A stretch of DNA of 64,000 nucleotides from Candidatus Poseidoniaceae archaeon (GTDB lineage Archaea; Thermoplasmatota; Poseidoniia; Poseidoniales; Poseidoniaceae), in contig CALHIR010000001.1 in assembly GCA_938030705.1 (NCBI GenBank), positions 1 through 64,000 of the forward strand, written 5' to 3'. Shown here piece after piece: positions 16,414 through 24,488 of the stretch (positions are counted from its first letter, which is position 1; every line of letters begins with the position of its first letter). The notes beneath the pieces are model-generated. The model was given only the letters and a program-made list of their open reading frames with translations. It did not search any database and was not told where the DNA came from. A program made the translations under genes and the position numbers.

Positions 16414-17109
16414 TCAATTTCCTCCGTCAAGGTTGTGCTGCATGCGCTCGAGTCGTTGTTCCAATGCCGTCAGTCGCATGGAGGCCATCATGTGCCCGAT
16501 GATGAAGACGGTAAATGAGACCGCGCCTATCAGCAATACAAGACCCATGTCGCTGTTGATGGAACTGCCGTCGCCGGTCGCCACCACGGGCCCTGGATGA
16601 CGAATGGTCCAAATTCGTGTGGCGATGTAGGTGAGCGGCACCAGAACAAAGCCGTACAGACCAAACGCAGCAAAGGTGTCCCGAGTTTCCACGCCGTCAG
16701 GCTGACTGTTGCGGCCGAGAACGACATAGATGGCGAGAAGGGTGAGCAGACCAAATGAGTTCAACCGTACATCGGTCCAATCCCACGGTGTACCCCATTC
16801 TGCAGCGCCCCAAACACAACCCGACCACACGGCCATGAGTCCGGTGGCGAGGCCGGCTTCAGATCCTGCGACATGGAGGCGCCACATCCATTCAGAGCGT
16901 TTGAACAACCAGCCCGCTGACCCCACGAAAAGAGCGCCAAAGGCGATGAAGGCAGCCCACGCGGCCGGAACGTGCCAGTAAAAGATGCGTTGAGCCGCAG
17001 GAGATTCAAAGGCGTTGATGGAGACGCTGGGGGCCCAGAGCAAAGCCAAGAGAAGGGTGGCACCGATGCCTGTGAAACCGACGAACAGTACGGTTTCGCC
17101 CAACCTCAT
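16414..17109 (-). CDS. ccmC: Cytochrome c maturation protein CcmC (haem handling)
   Basis: A 231-residue protein with six membrane helices. It has the tryptophan-rich haem-binding segment WGTPWDWTDVRLNSF between helices and flanking histidines in FYWHVPAAWAAF and WTIRHPGP, as in CcmC, which places haem on CcmE in system I cytochrome c maturation. The WWD segment has one extra residue compared with the common WGTxWxWDxRLTS form. The tail ends in a short helical segment. It lies between the CcmA/B-like fusion and ccmD on the same strand. CcmE, CcmF and CcmH are not in the window. Confidence 0.88.
   Translation of the reverse strand: MRLGETVLFVGFTGIGATLLLALLWAPSVSINAFESPAAQRIFYWHVPAAWAAFIAFGALFVGSAGWLFKRSEWMWRLHVAGSEAGLATGLMAVWSGCVWGAAEWGTPWDWTDVRLNSFGLLTLLAIYVVLGRNSQPDGVETRDTFAAFGLYGFVLVPLTYIATRIWTIRHPGPVVATGDGSSINSDMGLVLLIGAVSFTVFIIGHMMASMRLTALEQRLERMQHNLDGGN
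16420..16425 (-). promoter_or_regulatory. Shine-Dalgarno site deciding the ccmD start
   Basis: GGAGGA read on the minus strand, seven bases before ATG 16412 and inside the last codons of ccmC. It supports the 54-residue start for ccmD over the upstream TTG. Confidence 0.65.
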
Positions 17110-17151
17110 GGTTTGGGGGTTGAATCGTCCTCCTTGAACTTGGTGTTTGGC

Positions 17152-18366
17152 TCAAGAAAGAACGCTGATAAGAATCGAGTAGGGTAAAATCAACACCGGT
17201 GTCAGCAAGCCAACAAAGACAGCGTGCGGCCTCGCCAAGCGCTGGGTTGAGCGTTGCATCCAGCCAACGCAGTGCCAGACGACAAAACACAACACGGCGC
17301 CTGTGAGGATGACATGGGCTTCTCGAGCGTTCCCCAAACCTGTGGTGGACAACAAGGTGAACGCTGCCCCGATGGCCAAAGGCATCCAACCTGCGTGGGG
17401 CTCGCCACCACCGACCGCACGCCACCAAACACCGGCTCGTTCTTCCCGAAGCGCAGCGACAAGCGGGTCACCGCAAAGGCCGACCGCCAAGGTCGGGGCG
17501 AGGATGAACCCCATCTGCTGGAGGCTGTCCAATTCCTCCATGAAGTCGCCCATGGTCAGGAATAGACCGAGCGTCAAAAGGCCCGCCATGGCGTTGGTGT
17601 TCAACCACATCATCGTTCGTAGATGCATACGTACACCAAAGGAAGCAGGGGAAAGAGGTTTCACAGGACGGGAAGGTCGTGGTTCTGCTTTTTTCCCAGC
17701 AGGAGGGGTGTTGACTTGGCGTTCGTTTTGGCCAACATCGAAGAGTTGTGTGGCGTGAACCATCAAGCGTTCGTCGTGGGTCGCTATCAGCAAGGCATGA
17801 CCCATGGTGCAGAGCTCTCCCATCCACCCAACGAGGGTTTCAATGGACGCATCGTCCAGTCCGGCGTCGGGTTCGTCAAGCATCACCAGCGCAGGTGTCG
17901 GGCTGGCAAAGGCGGGCAACAAACCAGCGAGAACGGCGACCTTCCTGGCCTGACCCTGCGAGAGATGGGCCACGAGATCGTTGGCACGGTGCATGAGATT
18001 GAACGCTTTGAGGAAGGGGGCGATGTCGACGGAGTGGCCGCTCATGGACATCGCCATCTGGAGGTGCTCGGAGACCATTTCACTTCCCAACATTCCGTTT
18101 CGCTGGAGGACCATGCCCGTGGTGAACGGCGAAGTTCGGCGACGACCTTCGGCATCGGCGACCACCACCTCGCCGTGCTTGACATGCCCTTGTTCCATGG
18201 GCAGCAAGCCGGCAGCGGTCTCCAGCAGGGTTGACTTTCCAGCCCCGTTGGCTCCGGTCAACGCCACGATTTGGGCGCCCCCCACACTCAGAGAACATCC
18301 GTCCAGGACCGTGTTCATGCCTCGGCGAACCTGAACATCAACGAGGTTGAGCAGGGCCTTGGCCAT
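17152..18366 (-). CDS. CcmA ATPase fused to a CcmB-like membrane domain
   Basis: About 404 residues. Residues 1-210 are an ABC ATPase with Walker A GANGAGKST, a Q-loop region, signature LSQGQARKVAVLAGLL, Walker B ALVMLDEPDAGLD and the switch His in IATHDE. After a Pro/Lys linker (residues 215-240) comes a hydrophobic region of about 165 residues with four to five membrane helices (GLLTLGLFLTMGDFM, ILAPTLAVGLCGDP, HVILTGAVLCFVVW, VGLLTPVLILPYSI). CcmA and CcmB are normally separate; here the membrane half is shorter than CcmB (about 220 residues), and its identity is inferred from the ccmC and ccmD genes downstream. ATG 18366 is chosen because the ABC domain starts right after it. Confidence 0.8.
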   Translation of the reverse strand: MAKALLNLVDVQVRRGMNTVLDGCSLSVGGAQIVALTGANGAGKSTLLETAAGLLPMEQGHVKHGEVVVADAEGRRRTSPFTTGMVLQRNGMLGSEMVSEHLQMAMSMSGHSVDIAPFLKAFNLMHRANDLVAHLSQGQARKVAVLAGLLPAFASPTPALVMLDEPDAGLDDASIETLVGWMGELCTMGHALLIATHDERLMVHATQLFDVGQNERQVNTPPAGKKAEPRPSRPVKPLSPASFGVRMHLRTMMWLNTNAMAGLLTLGLFLTMGDFMEELDSLQQMGFILAPTLAVGLCGDPLVAALREERAGVWWRAVGGGEPHAGWMPLAIGAAFTLLSTTGLGNAREAHVILTGAVLCFVVWHCVGWMQRSTQRLARPHAVFVGLLTPVLILPYSILISVLS

Positions 18367-18455
18367 GATGCGGGGAAGGGTCAACCAAGCAAGAACCCTC
18401 CTGTTTTTGTCCTGTGGGACATCAACTCAAAAGAGATGGAGGTAGAGGGGCGTGC

Positions 18456-19502
18456 ATGGGCTTCGCCATGTCGCTGTTCAACACGACGGAGTGGTTGGTT
18501 CTGTCGTTGTGGTTCGTCGCCGTCATTGCGCCCATCGTTTACGCCGTGCGCACTCGCACCTCCTTGGCCATGGGCATCACCGTTGCGGTCTTGTTGGGCG
18601 CGGTGGTCCAAGTCTTCTGGGCCATGCTTGACAACTGGGGCATGGTTGAATACTGGGTCTGGAGCGATTTTGTGCTCGTTCCCGTTCGTAGTTTTGAGCC
18701 CGCTTTCCTTCACACGTTGGCTACGGCAGGTTTTCTTCACAGCCAAGGCGACATGATGCATGTCTTGGGCAACGTCATCATTCTGGCACTGGTGGGGGTT
18801 CCCTTGGAACAACGTCTTGGCGCTAAGCGTTTTGCCGCCGTGTACGTCATCGGCCTGCTTGGCGGATCGCTGGGCTGGGTCGCGTTCAATGCCGACTCCT
18901 TCACGCCGGCTTTGGGAGCCTCAGGAGCAGCCTTTGGTCTGCTTGGGGCGTATCTCGCTGGATGGCCAAAAGACGAGATTCCATTTCCGCTCTTGTTGAT
19001 TCGTCCGTGGCCGGTCGTGTTCATTGCCTTGCTGTATTTCGGACTGGAACTCATTCGGGCCTTGGCCACGATGGATTCGGGAGTCTCCAGCGGCATCGCT
19101 CACATGGCGCACATCGGAGGCTTCGTCGCCGCCTACGCCCTGCTGCCCTTGGTGGCCAAAGGCGGACCTGTTGAACTCGGGGTGGTGGACGGAGGTCCAA
19201 GTCAAGGTGACGCTCACGCCGCCAAGCGACGCCGTATGAAGGCCAACATGGCTGACTTGAAGGCCATTGACGACCCTTGGACCGCCCGGGGCCTTGACGT
19301 CCCCAAGCATCTTCGTGAACCGCTCAAAAACTTGGTTCAAGCCAGCGACGAGCCCGAAACAAGGGCGGCGTGGATGGAGCACCTTGCCGATGCAGGTCGT
19401 TGCCCAGAATGTGACGCACCGTTGGGTTTGGTCGAGCGAAGTTCGGGGCCACATTTGCAATGTTCCTCCACCGCTGAACACCTCGAATGGCCACCTCGTT
19501 AA
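18456..19502 (+). CDS. Rhomboid family intramembrane serine protease with C-terminal zinc-ribbon-like tail
   Basis: About 348 residues. The rhomboid core is complete: HVLGN in the second helix, the catalytic serine in GASGAAFGLLGAYLAGW, and the catalytic histidine in AHMAHIGGFVAAY. It cleaves membrane proteins within their transmembrane segment; substrates are unknown, but single-pass surface proteins are abundant next door. After the core is a cytosolic tail of about 110 residues ending in CPECDAPLGLVERSSGPHLQC, half of a zinc-ribbon. ATG 18456 follows a purine-rich GGAGGTAGAGGGG stretch. The gene is divergent from the Ccm genes and followed by the giant subtilase, so two proteases lie side by side. 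Confidence 0.87.
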   Translation: MGFAMSLFNTTEWLVLSLWFVAVIAPIVYAVRTRTSLAMGITVAVLLGAVVQVFWAMLDNWGMVEYWVWSDFVLVPVRSFEPAFLHTLATAGFLHSQGDMMHVLGNVIILALVGVPLEQRLGAKRFAAVYVIGLLGGSLGWVAFNADSFTPALGASGAAFGLLGAYLAGWPKDEIPFPLLLIRPWPVVFIALLYFGLELIRALATMDSGVSSGIAHMAHIGGFVAAYALLPLVAKGGPVELGVVDGGPSQGDAHAAKRRRMKANMADLKAIDDPWTARGLDVPKHLREPLKNLVQASDEPETRAAWMEHLADAGRCPECDAPLGLVERSSGPHLQCSSTAEHLEWPPR

Positions 19503-19586
19503 ATCCCCGTTTCATCGGCCCGCAGCGTGATACATTTGAGGATAGAATCAAAGGTGGGCAAGGCTTCCAACCTCATGAGAGGTGAA

Positions 19587-22500
19587 ATGATGCGGGGTCA
19601 ACAACGGGCATCCTTGCGCACGGGTGCCGTTCTCTTTGCTCTCTTGATGCTCTTCGCAGATATCAGCGGCGGCGTGCTCTCCAACGCAACACACACGTCG
19701 GAAAGAAAGGAGTTCGAAGCACCGATTCTCATCGACGGTCTCCCTCCGCTGATGTGCGGCGAAGACCTGTGTGAACGCCCGACACGACTGATTGACCGAG
19801 GCGACCGAGCTTCTTCAGAACCCGACCAGTGGTGGCTTGCCTACGGGCCCGATTTGGATTGGAACGGCATGGACGACCGCCTTCAACGGGTACTGGACGG
19901 CCAAGAATCCATCTCACCCACCGCCATCATCGGCCCAGACGGCCGAAAAACCGTGGCCATTGTCGTCGACTACGCCTGGGCACCAAACGATGAGGAAGTG
20001 AACGAACTTCGAACGGTCCTCAACCATCACGGATGGGTGGGAGAAAACGGAGGCGCTTGGTTCCAAGTCATGAACGCCATCGACTCGGTGGTGGTTGACA
20101 AAGTCCCCGTCAGCGCTCTCATGGACCTTTACACTCTCGAGGGTGTGGTCGTCATTGAAATGCAGAACGTCATGATACCCTTCAACGGCGTGGCCAGCGA
20201 AGCCGCTCGCGCCATGCCTTCGGATGTCTATTCGGCGAGCACGTACGCCCGGGGCTACAACGGCGAGGGCGTCGTCATCGCTGTCCTCGATACCGGTGTT
20301 GACAACGAACATCGGGCGCTCAATGATTTCGATGATATTGACGACGAGCCGGAAAGCGACGCAACGAGTTACACCGACCAAAAATGGGTCGCTGGTTTCG
20401 ACGCAACTTCCTCGGCCGCCAATCCTGATGGAAGCGTTGACCCCGACGACGGCCAAGGGCACGGAACCCACGTCGCCGCAACAGCGCTTGGTACTGGCGG
20501 TGCTGGTCGAGTTCACACCGGGAGCGGCATGGGGGCTTACCTGGTTGACATCAAGGTCCTCACCGACTCGGGCGGCACCAATTCTCAAGCCTCGCTCAAC
20601 GGCATCCAGTGGATGATCAACAACAAAGACACCGACTGGGGCAACAACGAATCCAGCCGTGGCATCGACATCGGCTCGATGTCGTTTGGTTCGCTGAGCA
20701 GTCCGCTCAACCCTGACGACGAGGGCGACAACGGTTCGGGCGCAGAAGCACGCTTGGTCAATGATGCACGTGATGCGGGTATCGTCTGCATCGTCGCGAT
20801 GGGCAACGATGGCAGCAAGCGTGTTCCGTCGCCTGCCAGCGCCGACGGGGCCATTTCCATCGGGGCCGTCAACGACCGAAACTCGGTGAACCGCACCGAC
20901 GACATCGTGGCTTCTTACTCCAATTACGGTCCTCGCTTGGACGACGGGGACGACAACGAGTGGGAGGAGCTGAAGCCGGACTTGACTTCGTACGGCACCG
21001 GCATCACCTCGGCCTCAGCAGCGACCGGGCCGTCGTTCCCCGGTCAACCTGAGCGCCCGCTGGCCGACAACGAATACGAGTCTAAAGACGGAACGAGCAT
21101 GGCGACGCCTCTGGTGTCGGGTATCGTGGCCTCGTTGCTTCAAGCCGACGACACGCTTTCTCCAGAAGATATTCGTAACATTCTCCGCAATTCATCGGAG
21201 GCACGAGGTTCGGCTTCAGAACCGGATGTGTCAAATCGTTGGAACGAGAAGTGGGGTTTTGGCCTTGTTGACGCCTCGTGTGCCCTCGACCATGTCCTCG
21301 GCCGGGCATGCACGCCTTTGGAAGATAACGGCGGGGTGATCGTGAATCCTCCGCCCGGTGGTGATGGCCTCGGTGAAGATGTATCAATGACAGCACCTGT
21401 CAACCAGACGTTGCACCTGGCCGGCAACATTCTCTCGGTTGAGGGCACCACTGACCTCAGCGAACATTCTTACATCGAGGTTCAAGTGAAATTTGAACAA
21501 TTTTACGACGACGGAGAAAGCACCGAACTGACCAACTGGCTGGGAGCCGACGGCACGATTGAAGACTGGTACTTTGACATCACGGTGGACGATGATTGGG
21601 TCGATGCTGATGAAGCCTATACCCTGGTGTACGCTCGTGCTCTCAACGAGGACGGCGAAGCTTCCGTGGTCGATGTCCGCATCGTTCGTTTTGCTCGCAT
21701 GTCGGTTTCCGTTTCAGAACCTCCGCTTGGAACCGCTTTGGTTGGACTCGTTGAATTCTCTGGAACGGCCGAAGGCATTGAGCATGACCGTATTGAATAC
21801 AAGGTCGACAGTCAAGATTGGCAACTCGGCGATACCCTCAACCAAGACGGCGAAGGCGTTCAAGATTGGTCCCTCACCTGGGATTCCACCGAGGTGGACG
21901 ATGGCTCCCACCGAATCAGTGTGCGGATGGTCAACGCATCGGGCGTGGTCAGCGATGTGCTGAAGCGAACCTACGAAGTCGACAACCTGCCTGCAGCTCC
22001 CGACTTTGCCTTCACGGGAACCGTGGGCGTGTACGACGGGGGCCTTCCGGTCAATACCGCCGTCGCCGGTACCGTTCTCGAAGTTCGTTTTGGCCTTCGA
22101 AACATTGGCGATCTGGACGCCAACGAAGTCTACCTTACGTTGGACGGACCGGGTTCTGACTCGACCACCTACCCGTCCGAGGGCAAAGTGACCTCACTCG
22201 AACAAGGCGAAAGTGTCCAAGTTACCCTTTACTGGTGGGCCACGGAAGCCGGCACACACGACGTGACATTATCCCTTGACCCAACCAACCAATACGAAGA
22301 CCCTGACCGCACCGATAACGATTACACCTTCAGTTTCACCATCGAGGAGCGACCGGTTGAACCCATGCTTCGTTTCCTCCCCGGTGCTGCTCGCACCACA
22401 CCCGATGTGCCGGTGCCCGGTACGCCCTACGACCTTCGCCTTCGCGTCGACAATCTGGGGCAAACCGATGCGAGCGGTCTTAACCTTGGCCTGGAACGTT

Positions 22501-24479
22501 GGATTGAGGAAGTTGGATGGCAACGAATTGATGATCAATCCGTAGCCTTGGTCCCTGGTTCAAGCACGACCTCCGGCTATGCCTTCGCCCGATTTGCAGA
22601 TGTCCATGATTCGGCAGGGGCCGTCTCCTATCGTGCTGTACTGAGCGGTTCAGGTGTTGAAATCGAGCACAAGGAACTCCGATTCAACGTCACCATCGCC
22701 AACGTCCAAGCCGGTTCTAAAGTAGGCATTTCGCTCTCGACAGGCGAGGTCGCCATCGATTTCGTCGGTTTGAAGGACGGGGGGCTCCTCTTCACGACCA
22801 TTGACGGAGAACTCCATGCTCGAACCATCACCTCAACCCTCGCCATGGTCGGTGGCGTGGTTCTCGAAGAAAATTGGGGCGGTGAATTGGCCGTCTATCA
22901 GCGAGACGATGGATTGGTGCAGGTTGCGTGGGCACGTCGCTCAATGAGTGTCGAAGGCTACATCCTGACCGACATCGCCATGACGTCCATCTCCGCCGCT
23001 GGAAAAACGACACCGAAGCACTACCACATGCCCGCTCTCAAACTCTCAGAGGGTTCCTATTACGGCTTCAACTTCGATCAATACGACGGCACCATGGTTC
23101 TTGCAGGCTACCATCGAGACCTTTCCACCAGTGGTTCCTGGCAAGACATCACCTCGCTCTTTGTCATCTCGTCCACCTCCCCGGACAGAGGGAATTCTTG
23201 GAGCAGCCCGCTCACCGTTCTCTCTGATATTGATATTCGTCCCGGTGATGCTCAACCGCTCGCGGTTGGTCTTGGTGAGGAATACCTTCACCTGATTTAC
23301 CAAGAATACAGAGACGATGTCTCGGGCATCGAGCGTGTTGGGCTCATGTACACGCACGGCGCTTACACCTCCTCCTCTTGGAGTTTCCAATACTCCATTG
23401 GTGACGATGCGAAACACCCTGCCATCGAAGTGCTCGTTGAGGATGATGAAGACCGTCTCATCGTGGCATGGGCCGAAGGCCAAGGCAAGGTCTCAAACGT
23501 CGTGGTAGCGAACACCAATGCGCTTTGGTCGGGCGATGACGTTCAACGCATCCTCGCTCCTGGCGTCTCAACGCTTGGCTTTGCCTCTCGCGACGAGGGA
23601 GTTTACCTCTACCACGACGAAATCAACATTTACGGCCCCGTTCATCGAATGGGACTTGTCGCTGATAGCGACGGTGAAACGCTGCAAGGCATGTCAAACA
23701 TGCTCGACGATGGCTACTTGTACGGCATTGCCGTGATGAAAGAAGACACCATCATCTGTTCCATCACGCCCGGTGGCTCCCTAAGTTTGAGCAAGGTGGC
23801 TTCCCTCCAAGGCTCCAACAACCCGGTCGAATCCCCCGGTCTTTTGGAAACGCTTCTTGATTACCTCCCCGGTGGTTCAAACGAGGTGAAATACCGAATC
23901 CTCGCTGCCAGCATGGTTCTTTTGGTCCTCTTCTTGGGTGCCGTCGTTGTTATGGTTCGTCGCTCCCACAGCGAAGTGGAAGAACTGCTCGAGGAAATGG
24001 CCGAGGAAGGTGAGGTTGTGGAGATCATGATCATGCCCGAACATGACGCAGGCCCGTTGCTTTCCATCGATGATGACGCCGAGGAACTCACGGTCCAAGA
24101 AAGCCAACTCTCGGTGGTCAAAGAGGATGAAGAGGAAACGTTGGCCGAAGAACTTGAACGTAAACTCGAGGACGGGGGGGGCAATGCTCGCCTTGAACGG
24201 CGAATGAAGCGAAAGCAGCAGCGGGAAATGGAGGCTATTTTGCAAAAAGGTCTCCCTCCTCTGCCCACGCCGGAACTTCCCCTGCCCATTCCAAACCTTC
24301 CAATGCCCGATGCCCTCCCACCGCTGGAGGGGAACGCTCCCCTTCCGACGCCGTCGTTGCCTCTGCCCGACTTGAAGCGCGAAGTATCATGCCCTTCATG
24401 CAAGGCCAGCTTTGGTGTGAAAGACTTGATGCTGAAGCGTATTTCCTGCCCGGTGTGCGCCAACAGTTTCGACTTGTGA
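19587..24479 (+). CDS. Giant membrane-anchored subtilisin-like protease with cytosolic zinc ribbon
   Basis: About 1630 residues. A signal peptide follows the start (TGAVLFALLMLFADISGG); a GAGAGGTGA stretch precedes ATG 19587, with ATG 19590 equally possible. After a propeptide-like region comes a peptidase S8 domain with catalytic Asp near 235 (VIAVLDTGVD), His near 292 (GHGTHVAA) and Ser near 504 (DGTSMATPLVSG). Then follow Ig-like and CARDB-like beta domains (for example LRNIGDLDANEVYL) and a long beta-propeller-like region. One membrane helix (AASMVLLVLFLGAVVVMV) precedes an acidic coiled segment, Leu-Pro-x-Pro repeats, and a final zinc ribbon with CPSCKASFG and CPVCANSF. It should digest extracellular protein at the cell surface; a zinc ribbon on the inside of a surface protease is unusual. 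Confidence 0.88.
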   Translation: MMRGQQRASLRTGAVLFALLMLFADISGGVLSNATHTSERKEFEAPILIDGLPPLMCGEDLCERPTRLIDRGDRASSEPDQWWLAYGPDLDWNGMDDRLQRVLDGQESISPTAIIGPDGRKTVAIVVDYAWAPNDEEVNELRTVLNHHGWVGENGGAWFQVMNAIDSVVVDKVPVSALMDLYTLEGVVVIEMQNVMIPFNGVASEAARAMPSDVYSASTYARGYNGEGVVIAVLDTGVDNEHRALNDFDDIDDEPESDATSYTDQKWVAGFDATSSAANPDGSVDPDDGQGHGTHVAATALGTGGAGRVHTGSGMGAYLVDIKVLTDSGGTNSQASLNGIQWMINNKDTDWGNNESSRGIDIGSMSFGSLSSPLNPDDEGDNGSGAEARLVNDARDAGIVCIVAMGNDGSKRVPSPASADGAISIGAVNDRNSVNRTDDIVASYSNYGPRLDDGDDNEWEELKPDLTSYGTGITSASAATGPSFPGQPERPLADNEYESKDGTSMATPLVSGIVASLLQADDTLSPEDIRNILRNSSEARGSASEPDVSNRWNEKWGFGLVDASCALDHVLGRACTPLEDNGGVIVNPPPGGDGLGEDVSMTAPVNQTLHLAGNILSVEGTTDLSEHSYIEVQVKFEQFYDDGESTELTNWLGADGTIEDWYFDITVDDDWVDADEAYTLVYARALNEDGEASVVDVRIVRFARMSVSVSEPPLGTALVGLVEFSGTAEGIEHDRIEYKVDSQDWQLGDTLNQDGEGVQDWSLTWDSTEVDDGSHRISVRMVNASGVVSDVLKRTYEVDNLPAAPDFAFTGTVGVYDGGLPVNTAVAGTVLEVRFGLRNIGDLDANEVYLTLDGPGSDSTTYPSEGKVTSLEQGESVQVTLYWWATEAGTHDVTLSLDPTNQYEDPDRTDNDYTFSFTIEERPVEPMLRFLPGAARTTPDVPVPGTPYDLRLRVDNLGQTDASGLNLGLERWIEEVGWQRIDDQSVALVPGSSTTSGYAFARFADVHDSAGAVSYRAVLSGSGVEIEHKELRFNVTIANVQAGSKVGISLSTGEVAIDFVGLKDGGLLFTTIDGELHARTITSTLAMVGGVVLEENWGGELAVYQRDDGLVQVAWARRSMSVEGYILTDIAMTSISAAGKTTPKHYHMPALKLSEGSYYGFNFDQYDGTMVLAGYHRDLSTSGSWQDITSLFVISSTSPDRGNSWSSPLTVLSDIDIRPGDAQPLAVGLGEEYLHLIYQEYRDDVSGIERVGLMYTHGAYTSSSWSFQYSIGDDAKHPAIEVLVEDDEDRLIVAWAEGQGKVSNVVVANTNALWSGDDVQRILAPGVSTLGFASRDEGVYLYHDEINIYGPVHRMGLVADSDGETLQGMSNMLDDGYLYGIAVMKEDTIICSITPGGSLSLSKVASLQGSNNPVESPGLLETLLDYLPGGSNEVKYRILAASMVLLVLFLGAVVVMVRRSHSEVEELLEEMAEEGEVVEIMIMPEHDAGPLLSIDDDAEELTVQESQLSVVKEDEEETLAEELERKLEDGGGNARLERRMKRKQQREMEAILQKGLPPLPTPELPLPIPNLPMPDALPPLEGNAPLPTPSLPLPDLKREVSCPSCKASFGVKDLMLKRISCPVCANSFDL
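24388..24473 (+). other. Cytosolic zinc ribbon at the end of the subtilase
   Basis: Encodes CPSCKASFG, then 12-15 residues, then CPVCANSFDL, a two-CxxC zinc ribbon. It sits beyond the membrane helix of the protease, so by topology it is inside the cell. Confidence 0.8.
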
Positions 24480-24488
24480 AGTGATGAG

